Below, one piece after another: positions 21,914-33,253 of a DNA stretch of 64,000 bases. The position numbers and the translations under genes were made by a program. The notes below the pieces were generated by a model, which saw only the letters and a list, made by a program, of their open reading frames with translations, was not told the origin of the DNA and searched no databases. The DNA comes from Phycomyces blakesleeanus NRRL 1555(-). Its lineage: Eukaryota; Mucoromycota; Mucoromycetes; Mucorales; Phycomycetaceae. Position 1 is the first letter of the stretch, and each line of letters begins with the position of its first letter. The stretch spans positions 62,001-126,000 of the forward strand of contig NW_017265137.1 in the NCBI RefSeq assembly GCF_001638985.1, in the 5' to 3' direction.

Positions 21914-23297
21914 TTATTAGTTTGCAATACTTGACAATTCAATGTAACGATACTTTAATTACCACCCAACAATGTTCAATATTAAAGAAAAACTGTTGAG
22001 TACCTCTAATATTTTGGACTAAAAAACCCTCAAGCATAATAACTTTGATTGAAATACTCATGAATAAAATAGTCTTCATTGCTTTAGTCTTAAGATAGCT
22101 ATGTTTATTCACATTGATTATACTCTGTTTTGTACTATATATGATGTAGAGCTCTATTTTATATTTAATAACTATATATAAATACAAAGTAAAAAAAAAG
22201 TCAAAAGGATTTAGTTATTTTTTTTAAAAAAAAACACATGCACACACACATCAAAGTGCAATATTATATGTGAAATCCAATTATTTAATTTCATTTGCCG
22301 ACTTTTTTTTGCTACTTTATTTGTAGCACATAAAAAATAGACAGTTTAGTATGATTTTTTCTAAAGTACGCTGCTAAGTCCGAAGTGAGAAAATTTTGCT
22401 TTTTTGATTATACGATATTAGGAGAAACAAAATATTGAAACACCGTCGCATTTTTTTTTGTGGACGAGAACTGCTAGCCTCACAAAAATGTCACGCTCCC
22501 AGGTATTTTTAAATTACTAAAAACATCTTAGATCGTTTGAGTTCCAAAAATGCCCTGTAATCTACCAAAAAGACTGGGCATTTTAAATTTAAATTAATTA
22601 TTTTATTTTATTTTCTTATTTTTGCCTTTTTGCAAGTTTTCAATTAGTTTTTAATTTTATTATTATTTGATAATAAGTAATTGACCCTCTTATTCCAACT
22701 TATAATTTTTGTCAAATATTATACCGCATCTAAATTAAAGTATTTGTGATTGATTTTGGATTAGTATATCAATATTAGAAAAAAAAAATGTATGTGTTAT
22801 TTATTAAAGAAAGTTAAAGTAATGTTCGAAGTATTTGGAACTGACTTCAGTTTAATATCTTAAGATTAGCAAAGGTACATACTATGATAGTTTTATTTAT
22901 TAAAGAGATAGAATAATATGCTTATATACATCAATCGATAAAGACTTTCTTTTTCTTACTATTCAATTTGCCTCTCTTAATATTTGTACCTTCGCTATGT
23001 CACGTCTGGTACTCAAAGTCTACCCACACACACACATATATATATATATATATTGTGATTAATTTATAGACCTATGTAAGGAATAACTTAATAAATAATT
23101 AGCACACTTTTTGGAAATAGAGCTCCCCACCTCCCCTCAAGTTTTATGTACATCTTTGCTATGAAAATTTTAGCAGCTATATATTACAATTAATATGTAA
23201 AAATGAGCTGAGCAGTTTATTGAATGGATAGTAGGCTTTAAGTGATGTGGTCGTAAAATGGTAAGATTTGCAGAGAATTTAAAGGCAGAGTCTAAGT

Positions 23298-23303
23298 CAC
23301 GTG
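23298..23303. promoter_or_regulatory. CACGTG E-box
   Basis: A CACGTG palindrome in TCACGTG context lies 335 bp upstream of the SNAPC4-like start codon. It is the core site of bHLH factors of the Pho4/Cbf1/SREBP type. The motif is seen directly; function is inferred. A 6-bp site can occur by chance. Confidence 0.3.
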
Positions 23304-23632
23304 CTTATATTTCAACTTTTCAAAGACATAAGAAAATAATACGATTGATGTGGACAAACTGAAGAGATCAAAGATGAAACAAAGACCAGAAATCTAGGCC
23401 GTATTATTGGCTAATCCTATTCCGGTCTTTGCTTCGTCTTTTTAGTCTGTCCACCCCAAATATTCGGTAATTATTAGATAACACAACAATCTTTCAAGAA
23501 AATAAAGCTTAACAACTATGCATTATAAAAATTTCCTATTTCATTGAGTTTAAAAAAAAATTCTATCAACTCTCGGATAGGTCTATAAATTTGCATTTTT
23601 TTTCTCTTTCATATTGTTATTATTATATCAAA

Positions 23633-26253
23633 ATGGTCATTTCTAAACGCGAAATCACCAAAAGAATCACCAGAAGTTCTACTCATCGTCCTCTTACTCA
23701 CACTTCTTCACCACTTCAGTCAAATAGCTCTACTGCTACTACTACTACTACTAAAACTGGTAGTCGTCGGCGTCCTCCTCCGACTAATAATAATAACAAC
23801 AATGATAATAATACTCCACTTACCACTACTACTGCTACTAAAACCCCTTCTACTGCTGATACCACCATTCGTCATCGTGATTCTCCTCTGACTACAACTA
23901 CTCCAGTAGCCACCAATACTATTTCACACGATACTCGTTCACGTAAAATTACTCATTCCACATCCAGGAAAGAATATAGAATCACAAAAAGAGCAAGAAT
24001 TCAAAATAAAACTGAGAATGACTCTGACAAAGACTCTGGAAAAAACAAAGCAGAAGACAAAGAAGAAGAAGACGAAGAAGAAGAAGTAGAAGACGAAGAA
24101 GAAGTAGAAGAAGACAAAGAAGAAGACGAAGAAGAAGTAGAAGAAGACAAAGAAGAAGACCTAGAAGAAGAAGAAGAAAAAGAAGATGCTGACAGCATGG
24201 TGGATGCACTAATGGAATTGTTCAAACCAATCCAGAACAATTCTAGCTTCAAAGATAAAAAGGCTGCTATTGATGAAGCATTAGAATTGAGTGTGGAGAT
24301 GGAGAATTGTGTCATGGCTCAACTACGGCACATTAAAAAGAAAATTGATGCTAATGAAGTATTAGCCGTAAGTGTGTATGAGTTTATTTCCTTCTTGATT
24401 GAAATTGATTGACCAATTGATTGATCGGTTGATTGATTATTATTTTCTTGTAAATATATATGTATCTATGACAATAAGTTGTAAATAGTAAATAATTCTA
24501 ATATATAATGCATACATGCATGTGCATATAAAATAAATAAATAATATATACATATATGTGTCCGTGTGTGTGTGTGTGAAATATGTAGAAAGATGTTCGA
24601 GCTTTCGCAATTGAAGAGGCAGAAGAAGAAAAGAATCGATTAGAGCTTCACAAACGCTATCCGAGTCACCTTGAATCACTTGATAAAATTATAGGAGTAA
24701 GCACTTCTTTTTATTTATTTATTTATTTATTTCTTCTTTCTCTTAATCGCTATTCTGTGAATAAAAGTATGAATGGATATGTGAGTGGGTGAGTTTATTA
24801 AACAAATAATATTCTCTATAGGAGCCATCTCAGCGTTCCATTGAAAATAATATGCCAGAATTCGAAGGGGATAAATCAAGAATTTGTAAGTGATTGGATC
24901 TGGGGTACAGCCATATAATAACATTATGATTATTGTTGTCAATGTCATCAAATAAGGGTACCATCATGAACGAACAAAGTTATCAGAAGGAGTACACCTT
25001 GAGGTTAAACGTTTACTGTCACAACAACATGTACGCAAGTAAGTGTAATATGATTACTTTGCTCTTATTCATATTTTTAATCGTTCTTTTTGTTTTACCT
25101 TGGGGATTTTGGGTTTATTAGTGGAGAAGACTGGAGAGTATTTGAAGTTGAGCGTATGAATAAGGATGAGATAGAGTGGCACTCTGTTGAATTAATAGAC
25201 TGGAGTAGGATCAGTAAAGTAGTAAGTTATCAAAAATGAAAATTAAAATATACACACTTGTAGTAGATATACATATATATATATATTTACTGTTATTTGT
25301 ATAGGTGCATTCAAAGTCTCCAATAGAGTGTCTCATCCAATGGACAAATCAGGAACATCCTATTATTCACAAAACACCGTGGACAAAGGAGGAAGACTTG
25401 CTTCTTGAAACACTTGTTCAAAGCCATGGGTCTGACGGAAAATGGGAGCTAATATCAAAAGGCATGGACAATCATCGGACACCTTCTCAGTGTTTCTCGC
25501 GTTACCAGATGAACCAATACAAGGGAGTAAGAGAGTCTTGGACAGCTGAGGATGACGAGTCGCTCAGAGCAGCCGTGGCTGTGGTTGGAGATGGAAACTG
25601 GCAACAGGTTGCTGCCACGATGGGAAAGAAGTCTGGGCAGCAGTGCCTGCAACGGTGGAGAAAATCAATCGATCCGGCCATTCGGCGGACTCGCTGGACA
25701 AGAGATGAGGATGTGGCGCTCAAGAGTGCAGTCGTACTTTATGGTGAAGGACACTGGGCAAAGATTTGCTTGCACATACCAGGACGTACGGATATGCAGT
25801 GCAGAGAGCGATGGGTTAATATCCTGAATCCCAGTATAAAGCGGGATCCACTCAATGATGAGGTAAGTTGTGAAAAATACAAATACAAATGCATAATACA
25901 AAATACAAATTATATAATTTTACTTTACTTTATGTAAATAGGAAAAGAATATTTTGTCAAAATTAGTAGCAGAACATGGACAGAAGTGGTCTCTTATTGC
26001 TCGATTGATGCCCGGAAGAACAGATAATCACCTCTTGCGTGAATACAAGGCTCTCGTCAAATCACAGAAAGATGGAAAAGAACAGGGACAAGAGCAAGAA
26101 CAAGAACAGCAAGAGCAAGAACTGAAAGAGAAAGAGCAAGAGCAAGAGCAAGAGAAAGAGCAAGAAAAGGAAAAGAAAAAAGGAAACGGAAGAGGTAGAC
26201 CCAAAGGGAAAGCCAAAGGGAAAGCCAAAAGAAAGGGAAAAGAACAAGAATAA
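23633..26253 (+). CDS. SNAPC4/SNAP190-like multi-Myb transcription factor
   Basis: Seven exons (23633-24367, 24589-24696, 24822-24885, 24957-25038, 25122-25221, 25305-25862, 25942-26253) give 652 residues. The N-terminus is Ser/Thr- and Asn-rich, followed by a long Glu/Asp tract (about 145-185) and a helical segment. Residues about 330-380 (EDWRVFEVERM, then SKSPIECLIQWTNQEHP) resemble the segment just before the Myb repeats of SNAPC4. Consecutive Myb repeats follow, marked by PWTKEEDLLLETL, SWTAEDDESLRAAV and RWTRDEDVALKSAV, with recognition helices such as GRTDMQCRERWVNIL. A last repeat (KWSLIARLMPGRTDNHLL) lies in the final exon. The tail is Gln/Glu/Lys-rich and has an AT-hook-like GRGRPKGKAK. 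In animals SNAPC4 binds the proximal sequence element of snRNA promoters. An in-frame Met at 23591 is possible. Confidence 0.83.
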
Positions 26254-28495
26254 GCTAAAGGAATATTAAGTTTGCCAGAAAATTAAGCAGTAACTAGTAA
26301 ACTCTTTTATTGCTATTCACAAATAAGTTGAGATTTGGTGCAGAAAGTTTTTTCTGTTACTGTTAAAGACAGGCATCATTATTATTATTCATGCAACTAT
26401 CAATAAATACATGAATTACTAATATCATTATTATTAAGAAAAAAAAGAAACTTGGGCAATAAGATCCATTTGAACTTTCTTGTTTTTTCTCTGAAATGAC
26501 CACACCAGATGTATTGAACGTATGTATATCTAACTTTAAAGTTCTTTAACAAAAAAGGTCTCGAGAGCAATTCTCTTACTTTCTTCTTCTTCTTGGTTTC
26601 ACTAAGCAAACCAACAAAGTATAGTATCCATGGAATGAAATAAGCTGTTCTTTTGATACGTTATATACGAGATTTAAATATCTCAAAGTCAACAAATAAA
26701 ACCAAGGACTTGGTCCTAGCTTTTAATTATTTCTTATTTAATTGTATTGATAAAATAAAATCTATTATATTACTTATTCACTCTCGCCACACTCTTCTTC
26801 TTTTTTATCTATAAAATATAGCATCCAGTTATAGTTGTTGGATAAACCTGAGTGTCATGACAGTACTGGTCCCATATGATCTACCCTAATCGATACTCTT
26901 CTCCTGTCTTTTGACCTGGTTGGTAAACCTTTATTATTAGATTTTTTTTTTACATTCTGACAATTTTGTATTCACAAAATCCAACTCAACCTCAAAAAAT
27001 TTATTATCCAGATTTTTCAGTGATACAAAAATATTGTATTAGCTCAAGCGGTACATATGTCTTGGTAAAGAAGAAGAAGGCGAAATTGATTTGATTTGAT
27101 TTTTGTACCTTTGACTATATGTATACTTTGGAAGAAATAAAACTTATTATTTTTATTAAGATACTTGTATACAAAATGTATATATATATACATACATAAG
27201 TACTCACTAAATATATTGGTACTTATTTGAATATCTAGTCTACAGATATATAAAGTAAATTTGTATTCGTTACACTCAACCATAATCAATAAAGAAAGAA
27301 TTGAAACAAGATGTTACATTTGTATACATATTTATTCAAAATGATTATGCTGGTGATGATGAATTAAGTATTTATCTATATATGTGTGTGTATTGATGAG
27401 TTAAACATGTGGTGTACAACAGCAAGTGTCCAACATGAATAAAAGGGAGAGTAAATTCAAATATATATATATGTGTGTGTCTGTGTGTTAGATTTTCTAA
27501 CAGTAATATATATATCTCTATCTAAATAAGAGTTTCCAATCAAAGCTTTAAAGAGTACTTCTTTATAAAAATAATAAGAAGGAAATAAAAGCAATTGAAC
27601 CTTACTTTGAGAATCGAATTTGGTGGTCTGTTTTTCTTATAGATTTGTTCTTTTTTTTTTTTCTTTCTCAGCACGAACCACCTTATTTCTTGTAGTACCA
27701 ATTATTATTTATGTATTTATTTATTTTAAAATAAGGAAGAAGAGGACTTGAATAATATTTTGTGAAAACTCTCGTATATAATTATCCTATTCCGCAAATT
27801 ACTAATATTGAACATTAAGCCTCTTTATAAAGGTGTAATATTATAGAAGCAAAAAGTATACTATATAACAATAGAATTATATATATATATATTAAAAACA
27901 AGGGAGAGAGATACATTTTGTGCTTGTGTGTGAAAGAGAAAGAGAGGCTGTTCAATCTTCTGTTTCACTAGTGCTGTCATTACTACTGACACTAATGGTA
28001 TTATCATCAGTACGTACAACTAACATTGTCCTTTTATTGGAATATGTTTGAGTGTATTGTATATATATATATATACGTCTCATATAAAGATCTGCATTAA
28101 AATAAAGCCATCAGTAGGCTAAACAAACAGAGACAAGTAACTTGAAAGAATGATGACAGTAAAAGATCATTTATTTATATGTATTCTATTTTGTTTCATT
28201 TGGTTGGATTAAAAGAGAGCGAATAAAAGGAAGTCAAAATCTGATTTACAAATACTGGCAATGAAATTGGCCAATGCTTATATTTTATAAATATATATAT
28301 ATAAAAGAAAAACCGAATGAGAGAAAATGCGGGTGACTCGCAAACTCCGACTTACCTTAAATTTGCTGGTTTTCAGTTTTCAATTCTCGAGATTTCTTTC
28401 ACCTATATATATATTTTTTCTTATATATTCTCTTATATATTCATATTCATACAAACACAACCCAACAAGAAAAAGAAAAGAAAAACTCTTAATAA
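26254..28495. other. AT-rich gene-free region
   Basis: This 2.2-kb region between two plus-strand genes contains many (TA)n, GTGT and homopolymer runs. I see no coding region. The last about 200 bp, with a (TA)n tract near 28290-28303, form the presumed NAA50 promoter. Confidence 0.55.
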
Positions 28496-29476
28496 ATGTC
28501 TTCATTCCAAGTTCAAGCTCTACCACGTTCAATTTCACTTGCAAACGTTACCGAACGCAACATTGACCAACTTGTCAGGCTTCATGTCAAGATATTTCCA
28601 ATAGTATACAATACGAAGTTTTATGATCTAGTGTTAAAGGCTGGTCCTTTTGCACAAATGGGTAAATAAGAAAACAAACAAAGAAACAAAAAGATTTAAA
28701 CGAATGAATGAATGAGTAATAGTAATTTGGAATGATGGTAATTCAACAATCATTATTTTTATTTTTTCTCTCTCTCTCTCTCTCTTTATATATATTATAG
28801 TTATGTTCAATAAGGTCTGTGTGGGAAGCGTTTGCTGCCGGATACAAGAAAACCCATTGGACCCATCTTTATCCTCAGTCTACATACAAACACTTGGTGT
28901 TCTCAAGGCTTTCCAAAGGCTGGGTTTGGGTACGTCCAAGAAAATATAGAAGAATTATAATATATATATATATAATATTAGAGGGAGAGAGAAAAGTTAT
29001 ATATACAAATCTATGCAAAGAAAATAATGCAGATGCGAATGATTGTATTAGCTGGGGTGGTAGTGTAGTCATGGTGACTGTGGTGATGAATGAATTACAT
29101 CAATAGAATTATGTATATCTATTATTTTATCAAACAAACAAAAAAAAACACTGTTATTATTATGCTGTAGATGAATTGTTGTTTCTATTGAATTTTTGTA
29201 GGTCATTTGCTGATCAGCCACATCTTGGGAGAAGCAGCTAGACTAAATAACCCAAAAATAACTTCGGTCTATTTACATGTCCAGACATGCAACAGTGTCG
29301 CCATTGACTTCTATCTAAAGCATGGGTTTCGACTGATCATGACAGCAAAGAATTACTATCCTTCGATGGAGTGCAAAGATGCATATGTACTCTCAAGAGA
29401 GGTTATGTCTCAGAATCAGAATCAAAATCAAAACCAAAACCAAATTCAGAATTATTATGGCTGTACCACCCATTGA
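28496..29476 (+). CDS. NAA50: N-alpha-acetyltransferase 50 (NAA50) homologue
   Basis: Three exons (28496-28661, 28801-28929, 29202-29476) encode 189 residues of a GNAT-fold acetyltransferase. The family landmarks are present in order: IFPIVYNTKFY near the substrate pocket, YIQTLGVL carrying the conserved Tyr, the acetyl-CoA loop QRLGLGHLL, YLHVQTCN carrying the conserved His, AIDFYLKHGF, and NYYPSMECKDAYVL. NAA50 acetylates N-terminal Met-starting substrates and, in animals, associates with the NatA complex. The start is the first Met of the conserved N-terminus. The C-terminus after VLSREVMS is an (Asn-Gln)n repeat followed by a short tail, encoded by a trinucleotide-like repeat. It looks like a recent microsatellite extension beyond the usual about 170 residues. 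Confidence 0.93.
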
Positions 29477-30223
29477 CTCTTTTTCACCAGACACCAACAC
29501 ATTCATTGCACATCATGTACAGAGACCTTATTTTAAATTGCAACAAGACATGTCTATTGAGAGCTAACAACTACACTGAATTTGTAACCACGCCCACAAG
29601 AAGGAACCCTATAACCAGGTTAAGATTCAAAAAGGAAGAAAGCGAGGGTCTTTAATTACTATTATTTTCACTGGGATTAAAAGGAAAGAAAGGAAAAGTT
29701 ACATATAGTTATATATAGTTATATGTAGATAGATACATAACTTACATATACATATATGATTACACACATGTACATATACATACATACATACATACATACA
29801 TACACATACATATATTTATTTATTTACTTCTTTACTTATTTACACACCTGTATATACTCACTCACTTAATAACAAACAAATAAAGAACAAACCAACCAAT
29901 CAAACAAAGCAAATCAAAGCATGCATTTTCAAGTTTACTTCAATAGTGCATAATAATGATTAAATAGAGATAGTAAAGAGATATATGTATATATACATAT
30001 GTGCTCTTTTTTTTTATAATTTTTATAATTTTTGTATGTGTGTATGTGTATATATGCCTTGCACCTTTTTGTATTATTGTCTATGCATGGGAATGTATAT
30101 AAAGAAGAAGAAATAAGAGTAGAAAAGCAAAAAGAATACAAAAAGAATAATAATAAAGAAGATAAAGTAAAGTAAAGAAAAGCTGTTCTTTGTTTTTGTT
30201 TTTTTTTAGTGTGTGGGTTTTCT
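29477..30223. other. Convergent 3' region between NAA50 and BFR1
   Basis: A tail-to-tail spacer that is AT-rich, with a (CATA)n microsatellite near 29780-29806. The open frames at 29371-29655 are shadows running out of the NAA50 gene. No gene is seen. Confidence 0.6.
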
Positions 30224-32159
30224 TTATTCCTCAGACTTTGGCTCTTCTTCCTTGACTTCTTCCTTCTTGGCTTCAGCCTTCTTAGCAGCCTCTTCCTTCT
30301 TGGCCTCCTTCTCGGCCTCCTTCTCAGCTTCCTCAGCAGCCTTCTTTTCCTCTTCTTCCTTCTCCATTGCTGCGATCTTGGCAATAGCCTTTTGCTTGTT
30401 GCTTTCGGTCACCTTGGGCTGTTCAGACAAGTAGTACTCTCTTCGCTCCTTGAGCTTCTCAAGGGTGACAGCTACCTCTGTAATCTTGGTTGGCACGGTA
30501 ACCTTGACAAGGAAAAAGTCCTCGAGTGTAGACAAGGGCAACTTGAGTGCGTCAGACTTCTTAGGAAGAACAGAAGCCTTATCAGCACCAGCAGCACCAG
30601 TAGGGCTGTTACCGTTGCTCTTGTTCTTGTTGTTCTTGTTCTTCTTTCCACCACCCATAAAGTAAGTCTCCTCAAGATCGGTCTTCTTGAGCAAAACCAT
30701 ACCCTCGGGAGCATTGACAGGTGCGGCAGCGGCAGCAGAGGCAGCAATGGGGCCGTTGTTGACAAATCCACCAAGGTATTTGGCCAAGTTCTCGCACAGA
30801 GCAATTTCGTGGGCAAATGCAGGCATGGAAGCCAGCTCAAGCTCCTGCTCGGCAACTTCCTTGCGCTGTTCGGCCTCGGCCTGGAGCTTGCGCAGACGCT
30901 CCTGCTCACGCTTGTGCTCACGCAACTGGCGGATGAAATTGTAGTACTCGTCATTGGCCTTGCGGTGATCGTCGCGCAAGGTGCGCAGGGCGTTGAACTC
31001 CTCGTCCAAAAGACCTCTGAGGCGGGTGCGCTCATCAAAGAGCTTGTTACGGGCCTCACGTGACTTGAATCCTTCCTCATTGAGCTGCTTGTACTCAGCG
31101 TTGAGGGTCTCAAACTGCTCACTGTACTTCTTGGCATCACCGTCATCAATGTTCTTCTTGATCTCGGCGTGGATGGTCTTCTCGCGGTCGATAGCAGCCT
31201 GCTGCTCATCAAGATCTTCAACCTGCTGTCTGCTACGCTTCAACAAAGAGATCTCTTGGAGCATCTAAACCAAATAAGCGAAACATAAAGAAAATATATT
31301 ACATTTAGTTTCCAATCTTGGCGCATTTCACTTATTTGGACTTTTATTTCACCGTGCCTATGCCCATGTCATTTATTGTATTCCTTTCTCATATTACTAC
31401 TTCCTTTTCCATTGGAATAATAGATATATAAAATTAAAAAGTTGTCAAGTTCTTACCTTCTTTTCCTCAACAAGTCTAACACCACTCTCGATCTTGGTCT
31501 CAAGCTCACTTTAAATATTTTTGTGTAGATTATTAGGATCATATCATATCACTCGATCTCTCTACCTTTCCGTATAGATTTTTTTTCCTAAAATGCGCTA
31601 CAAAGTCTTTAACACGATTATTTTACCTAATACGCTCATCTAACTCGGTGGTGCTCTTGTAAGGAACCTTGCTCTGGAAGGCCTTAATGGTATTGACCTA
31701 CGCACACACACACATTAATCAATAAATAAACAAACAAATAAATAAATGACCAGGGATTCCATTTTTTTAAACAATAATATAATATAATTCTTGAAATCTC
31801 AGGGCAACTCCAAAAACAAAACAAAAACAAACTCAAACTCAAACTCAAACCCAAACCCATATATACACACAAAAATAAAGTACCTTCTTTCTAATAGATT
31901 CCTGGATAGCATCAAGCTGCTCATAGACAGCCTGTCTACCGAGCTTGATTTCGGCCTGCTTTTCGCGAAGGTCGTTAAGCTGGGCCTTGAGCTCGTCCTT
32001 GCGAGTGTTATCGGACTTTCCGGGGAGCTTGTTAATCTTTTCCTTGACGGCCTCCTATATATACATAAACATACACACACACACACATACATACATGTAA
32101 GTCAAATAAAGTAAAATATAAGTATATTTAAGTTTTAATGGTTAGAAATAATGTGTATT

Positions 32160-32191
<32 letters not shown>

Positions 32192-32594
32192 TAGCATCAT
32201 TATAATCATCTTTCTCATCATCATCATTATATTGGTATTTTTTACACATTGTAATAAGTTTAAAATAAAGTATATAACCAAAATGTACGAGAAAATAACG
32301 CGTTTTGTATGAATAAAACTCTATATATTCTTCTTCATTCTATTCTATTATATTTTGTTTTATTTTGTTTTTACTTTTATATTATTATCATTATTGTGTG
32401 GAGAGGGGAGAAGGTAAAAAGAAAGGTTTGTTTGATAAAATGAATGTTCAGATGATGAAGTTACTTACAGACTGGAGCTTGAGCTTGTCAATCTTTGTAT
32501 TAAGTTCTTCCAACTGCTTCTTGTAGGCCTCATCATTAGGCTTCTTGATGCCCTGAGGAAGAACAAAGGTAGGAGTTGTAGGAGAATCGGTCAT
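30224..32594 (-). CDS. BFR1: BFR1-like coiled-coil polysome/mRNP protein
   Basis: Five exons (32594-32469, 32054-31884, 31697-31627, 31508-31457, 31264-30224) encode 486 residues, close to yeast Bfr1. The N-terminus VLPQGIKKPNDEAYKKQLEE and the following KINKLPGK and QAEIKLGRQAVYEQLDAIQE are typical of the family. A long charged coiled coil occupies most of the protein, followed by AFAHEIALCENLAKYL, a GGGKKNKNNK basic linker and a domain with KTDLEETYFMGGGKK and SALKLPLSTLED-like features (DALKLPLSTLEDFF). It ends in a Lys/Glu/Ala-rich tail. Bfr1 associates with polysomes at the endoplasmic reticulum and was first found as a suppressor of brefeldin A sensitivity. The 5' end faces LTV1 across 659 bp. 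Codon use is visibly GC-biased, as expected for a highly expressed gene. Confidence 0.9.
32157..32191 (-). repeat. (CAT)n microsatellite in BFR1 intron 1
   Basis: About eleven CAT/TCA units, with further interrupted CAT repeats just after, lie inside the 414-bp first intron of the BFR1-like gene. The array is seen directly and has no apparent coding role. Confidence 0.8.
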
Positions 32595-33253
32595 GGTGTT
32601 ATAATTTTACTTGGAATAAAAGACCAAAAAAAGAAAGGGAGGGAGAGAGAGGGGGAGAGAGAGAGGGGATTAAAGGGGGAAAAGAAAAGAATAATGGAAG
32701 TACAAAAAAAAAGTTTAAAAAAAAATGGTTGTGTTGGGCTGGTAAAAATTGAGTGAAAGTTGAGTAAAAATTGAGTAAAAATTGATGGGTGTTATTGATA
32801 ATGATTGTAATAGATTTTATATTAAAGTTAATATCGGTAGTAGCATTATCATCATATTAGTAGCAATATTATTAGTAGTAGTGGTAGTAGTGATGGTGTG
32901 TTTGCGCTGGTAGACATAGATTGGTGCAGTAAGTAGCACTTTAAAAAATAATAAAAAAATAATAATTAAAATCGAATTAGGAAATAACTGCGTTACATAA
33001 ACTTTAGGCCAATCATAATGTGTAAAGTGAATTTCTCGAGAAACAAGCCACACATATTCTCTTGTTCTTTCTCTTACTCGCACTATATATGAATTTCACT
33101 ATGTAAATCTTTATCTTTTTTTTTTGTTTTTTTACAAACTCCACTTGACACTTTTTTTTTACTCCACTCTTTAAAATTATATATTATATATTTTTATATA
33201 TATATATCCTACAAACTTATTTGTGACATACATATCTTCTCTCTTTTACAACT
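32595..33253. promoter_or_regulatory. Divergent promoter region of BFR1 and LTV1
   Basis: This 659-bp space separates the start codons of the BFR1-like gene (-) and LTV1 (+). It has a GA-rich tract next to the BFR1 start (about 32620-32700), an interrupted TAGTAG-type repeat near 32830-32895, and T-rich and (TA)n sequence just before LTV1. Because both genes serve translation and ribosome biology, shared regulation is plausible but only inferred. Confidence 0.5.

Larger units (their letters stand above)
21649..23632. other. Intergenic region between the F-box and SNAPC4-like genes
   Basis: This 2-kb divergent spacer is AT-rich. It has a 21-nt G homopolymer at 21893-21913, a (TA)n run near 23036-23053, and a TCACGTG motif at 23297-23303. 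No gene is seen. The weak minus-strand frame at 21939-22187 is low-complexity. Confidence 0.55.

Noticed and set aside
23982..24315. Minus-strand Leu/Ser-rich open frames
   Set aside because: These are complements of the Glu-rich tract in the SNAPC4-like exon 1.
30209..31063. 284-residue plus-strand open frame opposite BFR1
   Set aside because: It is the antisense shadow of the GC-biased BFR1 coding exon. The Leu/Ser-rich composition is the complement of Lys/Glu codons.
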